Origin: Chloroflexota bacterium
GTDB lineage: Bacteria; Chloroflexota; Anaerolineae; Aggregatilineales; Phototrophicaceae
DNA: 64,000 nt
Direction of reading: 5' to 3'
Assembly (NCBI GenBank): GCA_028875185.1
Contig: JAPPFH010000142.1
Location: 29,662 to 93,661, forward strand
In this document: piece after piece, positions 17,754 through 25,152 of the stretch
Position numbering within the stretch: position 1 is the stretch's first letter
Layout of the letters: each line of letters starts with the position of its first letter
The notes under the pieces: generated by a model
The model's input: the letters and a program-made list of their open reading frames with translations, nothing else
Database searches by the model: none
Told to the model about the DNA's origin: nothing
Made by a program: the position numbers and the translations under genes

Positions 17754-17787
17754 AAAAAGAGCCACCGTCGCGTGGCTCTTTTGTTTT
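17754..17787. terminator. Bidirectional intrinsic terminator
   Basis: The perfect 9-bp stem AAGAGCCAC/GTGGCTCTT (17757-17765 and 17772-17780) has a 6-nt loop. It is followed by TTGTTTT on the plus strand and preceded by five A's, which read as U's on the minus strand. It sits between two convergent genes and can stop transcription from both. Confidence 0.85.
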
Positions 17788-17805
17788 CCGATGCGCGCCG
17801 GTTGC

Positions 17806-18114
17806 TTAGGTCATCGCCGGGCGGAACTTGTATCCGTACACGATCATGCCGCGCGCTCCGTCCGTCGTCAGCTTCCGCGTGACCATTTCGACCGCATCGC
17901 CAATCGTCACCTCGCCCGCAATGTCAGTGAGTTGCGCCGTTATCAGCGCGCCGTTTTCCAATTCCACCAGCGCCAGGTAATAAGGCGCCTGCGCCTCGAA
18001 TTCGGCGCCTGCTTCTTGCACCAGCGTGTAACTGTAAACTGTGCCGCGCTCAACTGCACGAGCGTCGAAACCGCGACTCGCGCCAACCGACAACTCCATG
18101 TCGCCAAGAGTCAT
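17806..18114 (-). CDS. DUF35 OB-fold protein (C-terminal part of the thiolase/HMG-CoA synthase bridging protein)
   Basis: The 102 residues align with the OB-fold of DUF35 proteins: GTVYSYTLV, APYYLALVELENGALITAQL, GDAVEMVTRKLTTDG and the terminal IVYGYKFRP. In archaea the full DUF35 protein holds acetyl-CoA thiolase and HMG-CoA synthase together so that acetoacetyl-CoA is channelled. The usual N-terminal helix and zinc ribbon are absent from this ORF; the helix lies in a separate overlapping ORF upstream (18111-18272). The ATG overlaps that ORF's TGA as ATGA, typical of translational coupling. It ends the minus-strand upper mevalonate operon. Confidence 0.85.
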   Translation of the reverse strand: MTLGDMELSVGASRGFDARAVERGTVYSYTLVQEAGAEFEAQAPYYLALVELENGALITAQLTDIAGEVTIGDAVEMVTRKLTTDGARGMIVYGYKFRPAMT

Positions 18115-18272
18115 GAGACGGCTCTAACCCGCTTTTCAGCCGGCATACGATCGCGCGTGCTCGAGTCGCCTGCTTTCCGCCCGGGCTTGCCTGCCGCGCT
18201 TCCCTTCCATTCCCTCATTGTGACCAGTCGATAGCGCAGTTTCTTGGTGCGCCAAAACCTCGCTACTTGCAT
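18111..18272 (-). CDS. Small ORF encoding the N-terminal helix of a split DUF35 protein
   Basis: This 53-codon ORF starts at ATG 18272 with GAGGAG seven bases upstream, a strong ribosome binding site. Its first residues, VARFWRTKKLRYRLV, match the conserved N-terminal helix of DUF35 proteins (R-x-WR-x4-RY-x-L). The following residues contain no cysteine, so the CxxC-x-n-CxxC zinc ribbon expected there is lost; even the DNA holds only one Cys-like triplet in any frame. The stop TGA overlaps the ATG of the OB-fold ORF. Either a one-base frameshift split one gene or two polypeptides are made. It is too short for routine gene calling. Confidence 0.6.
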   Translation of the reverse strand: MQVARFWRTKKLRYRLVTMREWKGSAAGKPGRKAGDSSTRDRMPAEKRVRAVS

Positions 18273-18378
18273 CGCCCCGCTCCTCACCCCGTGTCGCGGT
18301 CATTCACTTGTCAGTCTAGGGTTGGGCGTCTATCAGAATCTATCTTGATGGTTTTTGACACTTTCAGAGCCTATCAGC

Positions 18379-19542
18379 TTAGTCATTCGCCGCGCTCAAA
18401 ATATGGGTGGCAACCGTCGCGCCCAAGCCTCCGATGTTTTGAATCAGGATGTTGCGCGCTCCAGCGATTTGGCTATCGCCAGCCTGCCCCTTCAGCTGCA
18501 AGACCGCCTCAACCGCCTGGTAAATGCCGGTCGCGCCGCCCGGATTCCCGCGACTCTTCAGCCCGCCAAATGCGCTAAGCGGCAAGTCTGCATTTGGCGC
18601 TATTCTCGCGCCCTCGTCCCGCGCCCATTCCCAGCCCGATCCGCGTTCGCTAAAACCGATCGCTTCCAGCGAGAGCGCCGTCAGCACGGTGTAAGCGTCA
18701 TGTAATTCGAGCGCGTCGAGGTCGCCCGGCGCGAGCCCCGCCTGCTCCAGACAGCTCGCCGCCGAAATCGCGGCCGCGCGCAATTCAAGCGGATCCGCGC
18801 GATCTTGCAGCGCCAAGCAGTCTGTAGCTACAGCGCTGCCGATGACGGCAACCGGATATGGCGCCAGATCGGCCGCCAATTCCGACTTGACCAGCAGCAC
18901 CGCAGCGGCGCCGTCGCCGTCCGGCGCGCTGTCAAAAAGGCTCACTGGATCGGCGAGCATTGGCGCCCGGACGAATGCGCCCGACCGCAGCCGATTGCGG
19001 AACAGGGCGAATTTGTTCCGCGAGCCATTCTGATGCGCGTTTAGGCTGAAGCCCTCGAACTGCGCCAGCGACACACCGTATTCGTGCATATAGCGGCGCA
19101 TCAGCAAGCCCGCCATTGCCGTCAAAGTGGCGCCGTTGATGGACTCAAGGTCCGCATCAAGGCTGACGCCGCGCGCGCTAACGCGGGCGGATCCGACGAT
19201 GTCGGTCGATTTCTCAACGCCTATAATCAGCGCCGACGCCACCGCGCCCGACTCAACAGCCAAGTATCCCGTTCTTAGCGCCACGCCGCCCGAGGCCTCG
19301 CCGGCTTCGCAGGTGTAGGCTTCCACGGTCGACAAGCCGAGGCGCGCGGAAAGCAGGCTGCCGAGCTGCGTCTGCCGGTTGAAAGCGCCGCCGTAGCCAT
19401 TGCCAACATAGAGCGCATCCACATGCGAGAGGTCGGCATCTCGCAGGGCGATTGCGCCCGCTTCAACCGCCAGATCGTCCAGCCCTCTTGACCAATGCTC
19501 TCGAACCGGCGTCATGCCAGCGCCAATGATTGAAACGCCCAT
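18379..19542 (-). CDS. Acetyl-CoA acetyltransferase, archaeal/SCP2-type thiolase
   Basis: This 387-residue thiolase condenses two acetyl-CoA to acetoacetyl-CoA. Cys78 in AYTCEAGEASGG is the nucleophile and ELHDAYTV supplies the His of the thiolase fold. The C-terminal GGLKSRGNPGGATG matches the family's GG-x-GHP-x-GATG motif except that His is replaced by Asn. It follows HMG-CoA synthase by 5 bp and precedes the DUF35 ORFs, the same partners that form the archaeal thiolase/HMGCS/DUF35 complex. AGGAG precedes the ATG. Confidence 0.88.
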   Translation of the reverse strand: MGVSIIGAGMTPVREHWSRGLDDLAVEAGAIALRDADLSHVDALYVGNGYGGAFNRQTQLGSLLSARLGLSTVEAYTCEAGEASGGVALRTGYLAVESGAVASALIIGVEKSTDIVGSARVSARGVSLDADLESINGATLTAMAGLLMRRYMHEYGVSLAQFEGFSLNAHQNGSRNKFALFRNRLRSGAFVRAPMLADPVSLFDSAPDGDGAAAVLLVKSELAADLAPYPVAVIGSAVATDCLALQDRADPLELRAAAISAASCLEQAGLAPGDLDALELHDAYTVLTALSLEAIGFSERGSGWEWARDEGARIAPNADLPLSAFGGLKSRGNPGGATGIYQAVEAVLQLKGQAGDSQIAGARNILIQNIGGLGATVATHILSAAND

Positions 19543-19547
19543 ATCTC

Positions 19548-20615
19548 CTAATCCTTGAGTTTGTCGCGAAAGCGCACATAAGTCCCATAATCGATTTTAC
19601 TGCGGCGCTCGATATAATCGGCGGTTTTCACGCGCGCCCGCGGACGATCCTTGATGCGCTCGGTCACGCGTAGATCAAAGGCGTCCGAACCGGCGCCGCT
19701 GCCGTAGCTAACCATTAAGATTCGATCTCCCGGCTCCGCGTTATCGAGAATCGCCGTCAGCCCGATCATGCAAGATCCGGAGTAGACGTTGCCTATCTCG
19801 TTCGCCAGCAGACCCGGGGCGATCTGATCCGCTGAAAAGCCGAGCGTCTTGGCCGCTCGCGCCGGGAACTTGACGTTGGGCTGATGAAAAACGGCGTAGG
19901 CGTAATCCGAGGCCGTCGTATTCATCATTTGCATTATGGTCGAGCCGGCCGCGATTGTATGGGCAAAGTAGGCTGGCTCGCCGGTGAAGCGATCGCCATG
20001 ACTGGGATAAACCTCGCCCGCTCGCCGCCAGAAATCGGGCGTGTCCGTGACGTAACTGTAGCTGCCTTGATAGACGGCGCAGCTTTCCTCCGCCGGTCCG
20101 AGAATGAAGGCGGCGCCGCCGGAGCCCGCCGTATATTCGAGCGCGTCGCCGGGGCGTCCTTGAGCCGTGTCCATGCCAATGCCCAAGATATAGCGCGCCA
20201 TCCCGCTGCCGACGAGACCGAGAGCGGCTTGCACCGCTTCGGTGCCGGCTTTGCAAGCGAACTCCCAATCGGCAGCCAGCACATCAGCAGATGCGCCGAT
20301 GCTCTCGGCGACAATGGTGCTCGTAGGCTTCACCGCATACGGGTGGCTCTCGCTGCCCACCCATACGGCGCGTATTTGTAACGGGTCAATCTCGGCGCAG
20401 GCGATTGCATTCCGCGCCGCTTCGATCGCCATCGTGACGACATCTTCGTCGAGCCCGGCTACCGCTTTCTCTCTTATCGGCGAAGCAGCGCCGCCGCCCG
20501 CCCAAATCCGCGCGATCTCAGCGCCCGGCAATCGGTAACGCGGAATATACGCTCCGTAGCCGACGATGCCCACTTTGCGATCCGTTGCCATAAGACGACT
20601 TGCGTCCGCATTCAT
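19548..20615 (-). CDS. Hydroxymethylglutaryl-CoA synthase, archaeal type
   Basis: The 355-residue protein belongs to the archaeal branch of HMG-CoA synthases: [15 protein letters not shown] start, Cys121 nucleophile in [16 protein letters not shown] with the catalytic His, and [11 protein letters not shown] near the C-terminus. It condenses acetoacetyl-CoA with acetyl-CoA. The ATG at 20615 overlaps the reductase stop as ATGA, so I keep it over the internal ATG at 20591. The downstream thiolase starts 5 bp after its stop. Confidence 0.92.
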   Translation of the reverse strand: MNADASRLMATDRKVGIVGYGAYIPRYRLPGAEIARIWAGGGAASPIREKAVAGLDEDVVTMAIEAARNAIACAEIDPLQIRAVWVGSESHPYAVKPTSTIVAESIGASADVLAADWEFACKAGTEAVQAALGLVGSGMARYILGIGMDTAQGRPGDALEYTAGSGGAAFILGPAEESCAVYQGSYSYVTDTPDFWRRAGEVYPSHGDRFTGEPAYFAHTIAAGSTIMQMMNTTASDYAYAVFHQPNVKFPARAAKTLGFSADQIAPGLLANEIGNVYSGSCMIGLTAILDNAEPGDRILMVSYGSGAGSDAFDLRVTERIKDRPRARVKTADYIERRSKIDYGTYVRFRDKLKD

Positions 20616-21904
20616 GACTTTTGCCTTTGTTCTCGCACTATTGCCTCGGCGCGTCTCAGCCGGATATTGCCTTCCTCGATCATTTGAGCCGCCACTGCGC
20701 GCGCGTTCACGTTATTGGCGCCCGCCGCCAGCGCCAATTGCCTGGCGTGCATGCGCATATGCCCTTTCTGTATGCCATCGGTGGCAAGCGCGCGGATCGC
20801 AGCAAGATTCTGCGCCAAACCGACAGCGGCCGCCACCTGAGCCAGCTCCCGCGCAGACTGTACACCCAGCAGCTTCAGCGCCGTTTGCGCGCCACGATGC
20901 GTACGCGTCGCCCCGCCGACGATGCCCAGCGCCAAGGGCAATTCAATCTCGCCTCGGAGGTCCCCATCCTCATCCAAAGTCCATTGAGTCAGGCTCCGGT
21001 AGCGGCCGCTTTGCGCCGCATACGCGTGCGCGCCCGCTTCAATGGCGCGCCAATCGTTGCCGGTCGCCAGCGCAAGCGCATCGATTCCATTCATGATCCC
21101 CTTGTTGTGAGTCGCCGCCCGGTATGGATCAGCTTCGGCGAAAGCGGCCGCTTCAAGGATCCATTGGATCACTTTCGTTCCGGTTGCGTCTTTAGTCTCT
21201 AAGGCGCGCTTGGGGATTGTTCCACTGGCGCGCGCCATCCGGCGGTCGCTAAGATTGCTCAGTATCCGCAGATTGATTCGCCCACCGCAAATGCTCTCTA
21301 TCAGCGGCGCGATAAGCTCAACCGCCGTGTTGATCGCATTGGCGCCCATCGCATCGCGAACATCAACATGCAGATGCAATATCAGCATATCGCCAATAGG
21401 AGTCTCGCGCAGCGGGCGCGCCTGCAGGTCGATTGCGCCGCCGCCACGCGCGACGATGCTGCCGCAAGCCGCGTTTGCGCGCTCGAGAATCTCGCTTTCG
21501 CACGACCGAATCGCATCTACCGCGGCATCCATGTCCGCCAGGTCGAGCACTTGCAGCTGCCCGATCATAATCGGCTCGTCGGCGCTGGCGCTAAATCCGC
21601 CGCCTTGCCGAAACAGCTTCGCCGCGTTACTGCAAGCGGCGACAACCGAAGCCTCTTCAACCACCATCGGCGCCAGGTAATCTCGCCCGTTGATACGAAA
21701 ATTTGTCGCGATGGCGAAGGGCAAACTGAAGCGGCCGATGACATTTTCGATCATAAGATCCGCTTCAGTCATGGATAGCCCGGAATCTCGCAGCGTTGTC
21801 AACTCGGCATCGTCAAGCGCCGCCCATTCGCGGGCAATCGCTTGTCGCTCCGCCAAGGACATTCTGTAGAAGCCTGGAATCGCAGATTGGCGCTTGTCGT
21901 CCAT
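20612..21904 (-). CDS. Hydroxymethylglutaryl-CoA reductase, class II-like
   Basis: This 430-residue reductase produces mevalonate from HMG-CoA. It carries [10 protein letters not shown] (residues 53-62), DAMGANAIN for cofactor binding, [11 protein letters not shown] with the catalytic Lys, and the C-terminal GHMRMHAR with the catalytic His. The soluble form, without membrane anchor, and overall layout match class II (bacterial) enzymes. It is first in the reductase-synthase-thiolase-DUF35 operon, which argues for a biosynthetic rather than degradative role. The ATG at 21904 has no clear ribosome binding site; an ATG at codon 15 is possible. Confidence 0.9.
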   Translation of the reverse strand: MDDKRQSAIPGFYRMSLAERQAIAREWAALDDAELTTLRDSGLSMTEADLMIENVIGRFSLPFAIATNFRINGRDYLAPMVVEEASVVAACSNAAKLFRQGGGFSASADEPIMIGQLQVLDLADMDAAVDAIRSCESEILERANAACGSIVARGGGAIDLQARPLRETPIGDMLILHLHVDVRDAMGANAINTAVELIAPLIESICGGRINLRILSNLSDRRMARASGTIPKRALETKDATGTKVIQWILEAAAFAEADPYRAATHNKGIMNGIDALALATGNDWRAIEAGAHAYAAQSGRYRSLTQWTLDEDGDLRGEIELPLALGIVGGATRTHRGAQTALKLLGVQSARELAQVAAAVGLAQNLAAIRALATDGIQKGHMRMHARQLALAAGANNVNARAVAAQMIEEGNIRLRRAEAIVREQRQKS

Positions 21905-22059
21905 AAAGTCAATTTAGCGGCGCCCAGCTTTCAAAATCTATCAGCGAGCTTTCCGCATCTCTCATTTGCTCGCCGTTCGCGCCAGCGCGCCCAACCGCCA
22001 TCCCAAACGCAAGAATCCACCCGCCGGTGGATTCCAATACTGCGTTGGTTGAAGGCCGC

Positions 22060-22338
22060 TTAGTCGGGCAGGATCCGCGTATCCATAAAGGCGTCGAGCC
22101 AAATGACAAACACCAAACCGATGGGGATCGAGGTGAACAAATAGTACTGTATGCCATACTCCTGAAGCGACACGCCTTGCGGGTTCTTGATTCCGCCGAA
22201 CAGCCAGCCCAAGATCGGTATCTGGTGCAATATCGGCAGCAAATCGAAGCCGACAGTGATGATGCCGTAACCGACCAATAACCCCAGAACCATCGATACG
22301 GACCAGACAATTAGCCGCCGTATTGCCAAACTCGACAT
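22060..22338 (-). CDS. Small membrane protein of unknown function
   Basis: The 92-residue protein has two clear membrane helices (residues about 8-32 and 66-84), joined by a loop rich in Gly, Pro and aromatic residues. GGAG lies seven bases before the ATG. It is co-directional with and 155 bp upstream of HMG-CoA reductase, so it may belong to the same transcript. I do not recognise a family. Confidence 0.5.
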   Translation of the reverse strand: MSSLAIRRLIVWSVSMVLGLLVGYGIITVGFDLLPILHQIPILGWLFGGIKNPQGVSLQEYGIQYYLFTSIPIGLVFVIWLDAFMDTRILPD

Positions 22339-22535
22339 GTCAAGCTCCGAACTACGCCACCATAAACAACGATATTATACATAAGGGCGGCTCAACGGCG
22401 CAAGTGAGGTTTTGCGCGAAGGCGCCTAGGCTGGCGTAAATGGTCATTGTGCAAGACATTGCCTGCTGATAGACTTTGCCCAGAACGATCGCTGCAATCA
22501 TTTGCTGCTATTCATCAGAACACAGTTATCCCGAA

Positions 22536-22580
22536 CGCTCGCGGTCGTAGGCTTGAAGAGCGCGAGCGGAACTTCAAGCC
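22536..22580 (+). promoter_or_regulatory. Interlocked inverted repeats (pseudoknot or switch) in the 5' leader of the oxoamine synthase gene
   Basis: Two perfect inverted repeats overlap in pseudoknot order. Stem A pairs CGCTCGCG (22536-22543) with CGCGAGCG (22561-22568). Stem B pairs GGCTTGAAG (22550-22558) with CTTCAAGCC (22572-22580). The linkers are 6, 2 and 3 nt. The structure ends 40 nt before the AGGAG ribosome binding site of the next gene. It may be an H-type pseudoknot or two competing hairpins. The rest of 22339-22535 shows nothing recognisable. Confidence 0.5.
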
Positions 22581-22631
22581 AGCGCAGAAATTCTTGCGCC
22601 TTCGATGCCGAGGGCGGCTCAGGAGAGTATC

Positions 22632-23831
22632 GTGGCCGACTTATTTGACAAGTTATCCGATTTTACCGTTGCCAAAGAAGCGATGGAGATGGGCATCTAC
22701 CCCTTCTTCCGCGCGCTTAGCGATTCGGAAGGCGCCACCGCTACCTTCGAAGACAAGAATGTTGTGATGTTGGGCTCGAACAATTATCTCGGCTTGACGA
22801 CGGACGAACGCGTCCGCAAGGCTGCAATCGAGGCGACGCAAAAGTTTGGCACCAGCGTGACCGGGTCGCGCTTCCTAAACGGAACCCTGGAATTGCACCT
22901 GGAAGCGGACCGCCGCTTGGCTGAGTTCGTGGGCAAAGAAGCGGCGCTCGTATTCTCTACCGGTTATCAGACGAATCTGGGCACGGTCTCGGCGCTGCTG
23001 GGCAAAAATGATGTAGCCATCCTCGACAAAGACGCGCACGCTTGCCTGGTCGATGGCGTACAAATGTCGCGCGGCACGATGAAACGTTTCAAGCACAACG
23101 ATATGGCTGATCTCGACCGGGTCTTGAGCCGAGTGCCCGAAGATGCCGGCAAGCTGGTTATCGTCGACGGCGTTTACAGCATGGGTGGCGATTTCGCTCC
23201 CTTGCCACAAATCGTTGATTTATGCGAGAAATACGGCGCGCGGCTGCTGGTTGATGATGCGCATGGCATCGGCGTGGCCGGCGGCGGTCGCGGCACATCG
23301 GCGCATTTTGGCTTGACGGACCAGGTCGACCTGATTATGGGCACGTTCAGCAAGAGCTTCGCCTCAATCGGCGGATTCATCGCCGGTTCCGCTGATGTGA
23401 TTCACTACGTGCAGCATCACGCGCGCTCGTTAATTTTCTCAGCGGCTTTGCCAGCGCCCAATCTCGCCGCGGTCATGGCTGCGCTGGATATCATCGAGAC
23501 CGAACCCAAGCATGTGCAGCAGGTTTGGAAGAACGCGGAATATATGCGCAAGGGATTCAAGCGGCTGGGATACGATACCTTCAACAGCCAAACACCGATT
23601 ATTCCGGTCAAGATCGGCGAGCAATTTCGCACCGGTTTGACCTGGGCCGCCTTGATCGAAGAGGGCGTTTATACCAACCCCGTCGTGCCGCCGGCAACGC
23701 CGCCCAATCAGGCGCTTCTGCGCACCAGTTATATCGCCACGCACCGCAAGGAACACCTGGACCGCGCTTTGCTCGCCTTTGAAAAAGTGGGCCGCAACCT
23801 TGATCTGATTCCCGCCGCGGCAGCCAGCTAA
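22632..23831 (+). CDS. Alpha-oxoamine synthase (Kbl/BioF/serine palmitoyltransferase family)
   Basis: This PLP enzyme of 399 residues condenses an amino acid with an acyl-CoA. Motifs are GSNNYLGL, the DDAHGIGVAGG PLP-aspartate region and TFSKSFASIGG with the Schiff-base Lys. Sequence alone does not separate glycine C-acetyltransferase, 8-amino-7-oxononanoate synthase and serine palmitoyltransferase. No tdh or bio genes are nearby, so a sphingolipid-type role is possible but unproven. GTG at 22632 with AGGAG six bases upstream is preferred to the in-frame upstream ATG at 22605. An unusual structured leader precedes it. Confidence 0.85.
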   Translation: MADLFDKLSDFTVAKEAMEMGIYPFFRALSDSEGATATFEDKNVVMLGSNNYLGLTTDERVRKAAIEATQKFGTSVTGSRFLNGTLELHLEADRRLAEFVGKEAALVFSTGYQTNLGTVSALLGKNDVAILDKDAHACLVDGVQMSRGTMKRFKHNDMADLDRVLSRVPEDAGKLVIVDGVYSMGGDFAPLPQIVDLCEKYGARLLVDDAHGIGVAGGGRGTSAHFGLTDQVDLIMGTFSKSFASIGGFIAGSADVIHYVQHHARSLIFSAALPAPNLAAVMAALDIIETEPKHVQQVWKNAEYMRKGFKRLGYDTFNSQTPIIPVKIGEQFRTGLTWAALIEEGVYTNPVVPPATPPNQALLRTSYIATHRKEHLDRALLAFEKVGRNLDLIPAAAAS

Positions 23832-23878
23832 GTCATAAACGCGCAAGCGCTCTGAATCTGTTGTTCGCTTGCATTAAG

Positions 23879-24937
23879 TCAATCGGAACTGGCGACGATG
23901 ATGTTGCCCGGCCCATGGGAAACCTCGCCCAAGACGAACGCGTCTTCGCCGGATTCTTGCAAGTCGGCGAGCAGCGCGTCCGCCCGGTCCGCGGCGACCG
24001 ACATCAAAAGCCCGCCCGAGGTTTGCGGGTCAAAAAGCAAGTCGCGCTCGTGTTGCGCCAGCTCGCCTTCGACCCTTAACCACTGGCTATAATATTCCCG
24101 ATTGCGTTCCATGCCGCCGGGAAACACGCCCTTGCGCGCATACTCGATCGTGCCGGGCAGCAGCGCATTGGCGCTCATATTCAGCCGGAAGTCAAAGCCG
24201 CTGAGTTTCGCCATCTCCAATGCGTGGCCGACTAGCCCGAAGCCCGTGATATCCGTCATGGCGTGAACGTCATGCCGCTGCGCCAAACGAGAGGCAGCGC
24301 GATTCAGGCGCGACATGGATGCGACCGCCGCCGCCACATGTTGCGGGTCGGCGATGTCTCGCTTAAGCGCCGTGGTAATGACGCCGGTTCCTATCCGCTT
24401 GCTCAATATCAGCGCATCGCCAACCAACGCGCCCGATTTGCGGATGATATCGCTCGTCTTTACCTCGCCGGTTATCGAAAGCCCATACTTCGGTTCGGCA
24501 TCGGTGATTGAATGGCCGCCGGCGATAACCGCGCCCGCCTCCTTGACTTTTTCAGCGCCGCCGCGCAGAATCTCGGACAAGATTCCTTTGTCCAAGTCTT
24601 CCGGGTAAGCGACGAGATTGATCGCCATTAAGGGCTCGCCGCCCATTGCGTAAACATCGCTTAACGCGTTCGCCGCCGCAATAGCGCCAAAATCGTAGGG
24701 ATCATCGACTACCGGCGGGAAAAAGTCGGTTGTCGATATGATCGCGCGCGCGGCGTCAAGCTGATATACCGCCGCATCATCCGGCTCTGATAAGCCGACC
24801 AGCACTTCGGGATAATCGCTCCCGCGATAAATCTCGTTTAGGGGACGCAATACTTGCGCCAAATCGCTCGGGCTGAGCTTCGACGCTCAGCCGGCGCAAC
24901 TGGCAAGCGATGTCAGCCTTATGCTTAGCTCCTGCAT
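23879..24937 (-). CDS. selD: Selenide, water dikinase with in-frame UGA (selenocysteine)
   Basis: This enzyme makes selenophosphate from selenide and ATP. The conventional frame begins only at TTG 24862, but translating upstream through one TGA (24887-24889) restores the N-terminus: RLTSLASCAGU-ASKLSPSDL. The UGA falls at codon 17, exactly the position of catalytic Cys17 in E. coli SelD. It is therefore read as selenocysteine, as in other selenoprotein SelDs. The second Cys of E. coli (Cys19) is Ser here. The ATG at 24937 has AAGGGA seven bases upstream and the total is 352 residues. DFFPPVVDDPYDFG and ITGFGLVGHALEM confirm the family. It lies downstream of tRNA-Pro and its terminator. Confidence 0.88.
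24866..24889 (-). promoter_or_regulatory. UGA codon and candidate SECIS hairpin in selD
   Basis: Starting eight bases after the UGA (24887-24889), GCTC (24878-24875) and GAGC (24869-24866) can pair around a 5-nt loop. Bacterial SECIS elements lie just 3' of the UGA and bind SelB. The stem is short, so this is only a candidate; the UGA itself is much better supported by the protein alignment. Confidence 0.35.
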
Positions 24938-24950
24938 TGGACATTCCCTT

Positions 24951-24981
24951 CCAATAAAAGAGCCCACCTTCTGGTGAGCCC
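24951..24981 (-). terminator. Intrinsic terminator after tRNA-Pro
   Basis: On the minus strand GGGCTCACC and GGTGGGCTC form a 9-bp stem with two G-U pairs around an AGAA tetraloop, followed by TTTTATT. It ends the tRNA transcript before the selD start. Confidence 0.7.
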
Positions 24982-24993
24982 GTTAGACCTTGA

Positions 24994-25068
24994 TCGGGGT
25001 ACCCGGATTCGAACCGGGGACCTCTTACACCCCATGCAAGCGCGCTAGCCGGACTGCGCCATACCCCG
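24994..25068 (-). tRNA. tRNA-Pro (GGG)
   Basis: The cloverleaf can be drawn fully. The acceptor is CGGGGTA/TACCCCG with discriminator A, the D-stem GCGC/GCGC, the anticodon stem CTTGC/GTAAG with loop ATGGGGT, and the T-arm CCCGG-TTCGAAT-CCGGG. The anticodon is GGG. The 3' CCA is not encoded and must be added by the CCA enzyme. Confidence 0.93.
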
Positions 25069-25079
25069 TGATCGTCTCT

Positions 25080-25108
25080 ATCATAACATAAATCCGCCCG
25101 TTTGCCAG
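25080..25108 (-). promoter_or_regulatory. Promoter of tRNA-Pro
   Basis: CTGGCA (-35, 25108-25103) and TATGAT (-10, 25085-25080) are spaced by 17 bp. The expected start of transcription lies a few bases before the mature tRNA 5' end. Confidence 0.5.
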
Positions 25109-25152
25109 CACCAGCCGCAGGAAGGCGAGCGCGCAATTTCAGGATTAGACGC

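Noticed and set aside
21909-22310. 133-codon minus-strand ORF overlapping the 92-residue membrane protein
   Set aside because: It lies in another frame of the better supported small membrane protein and lacks a ribosome binding site and hydrophobic pattern.
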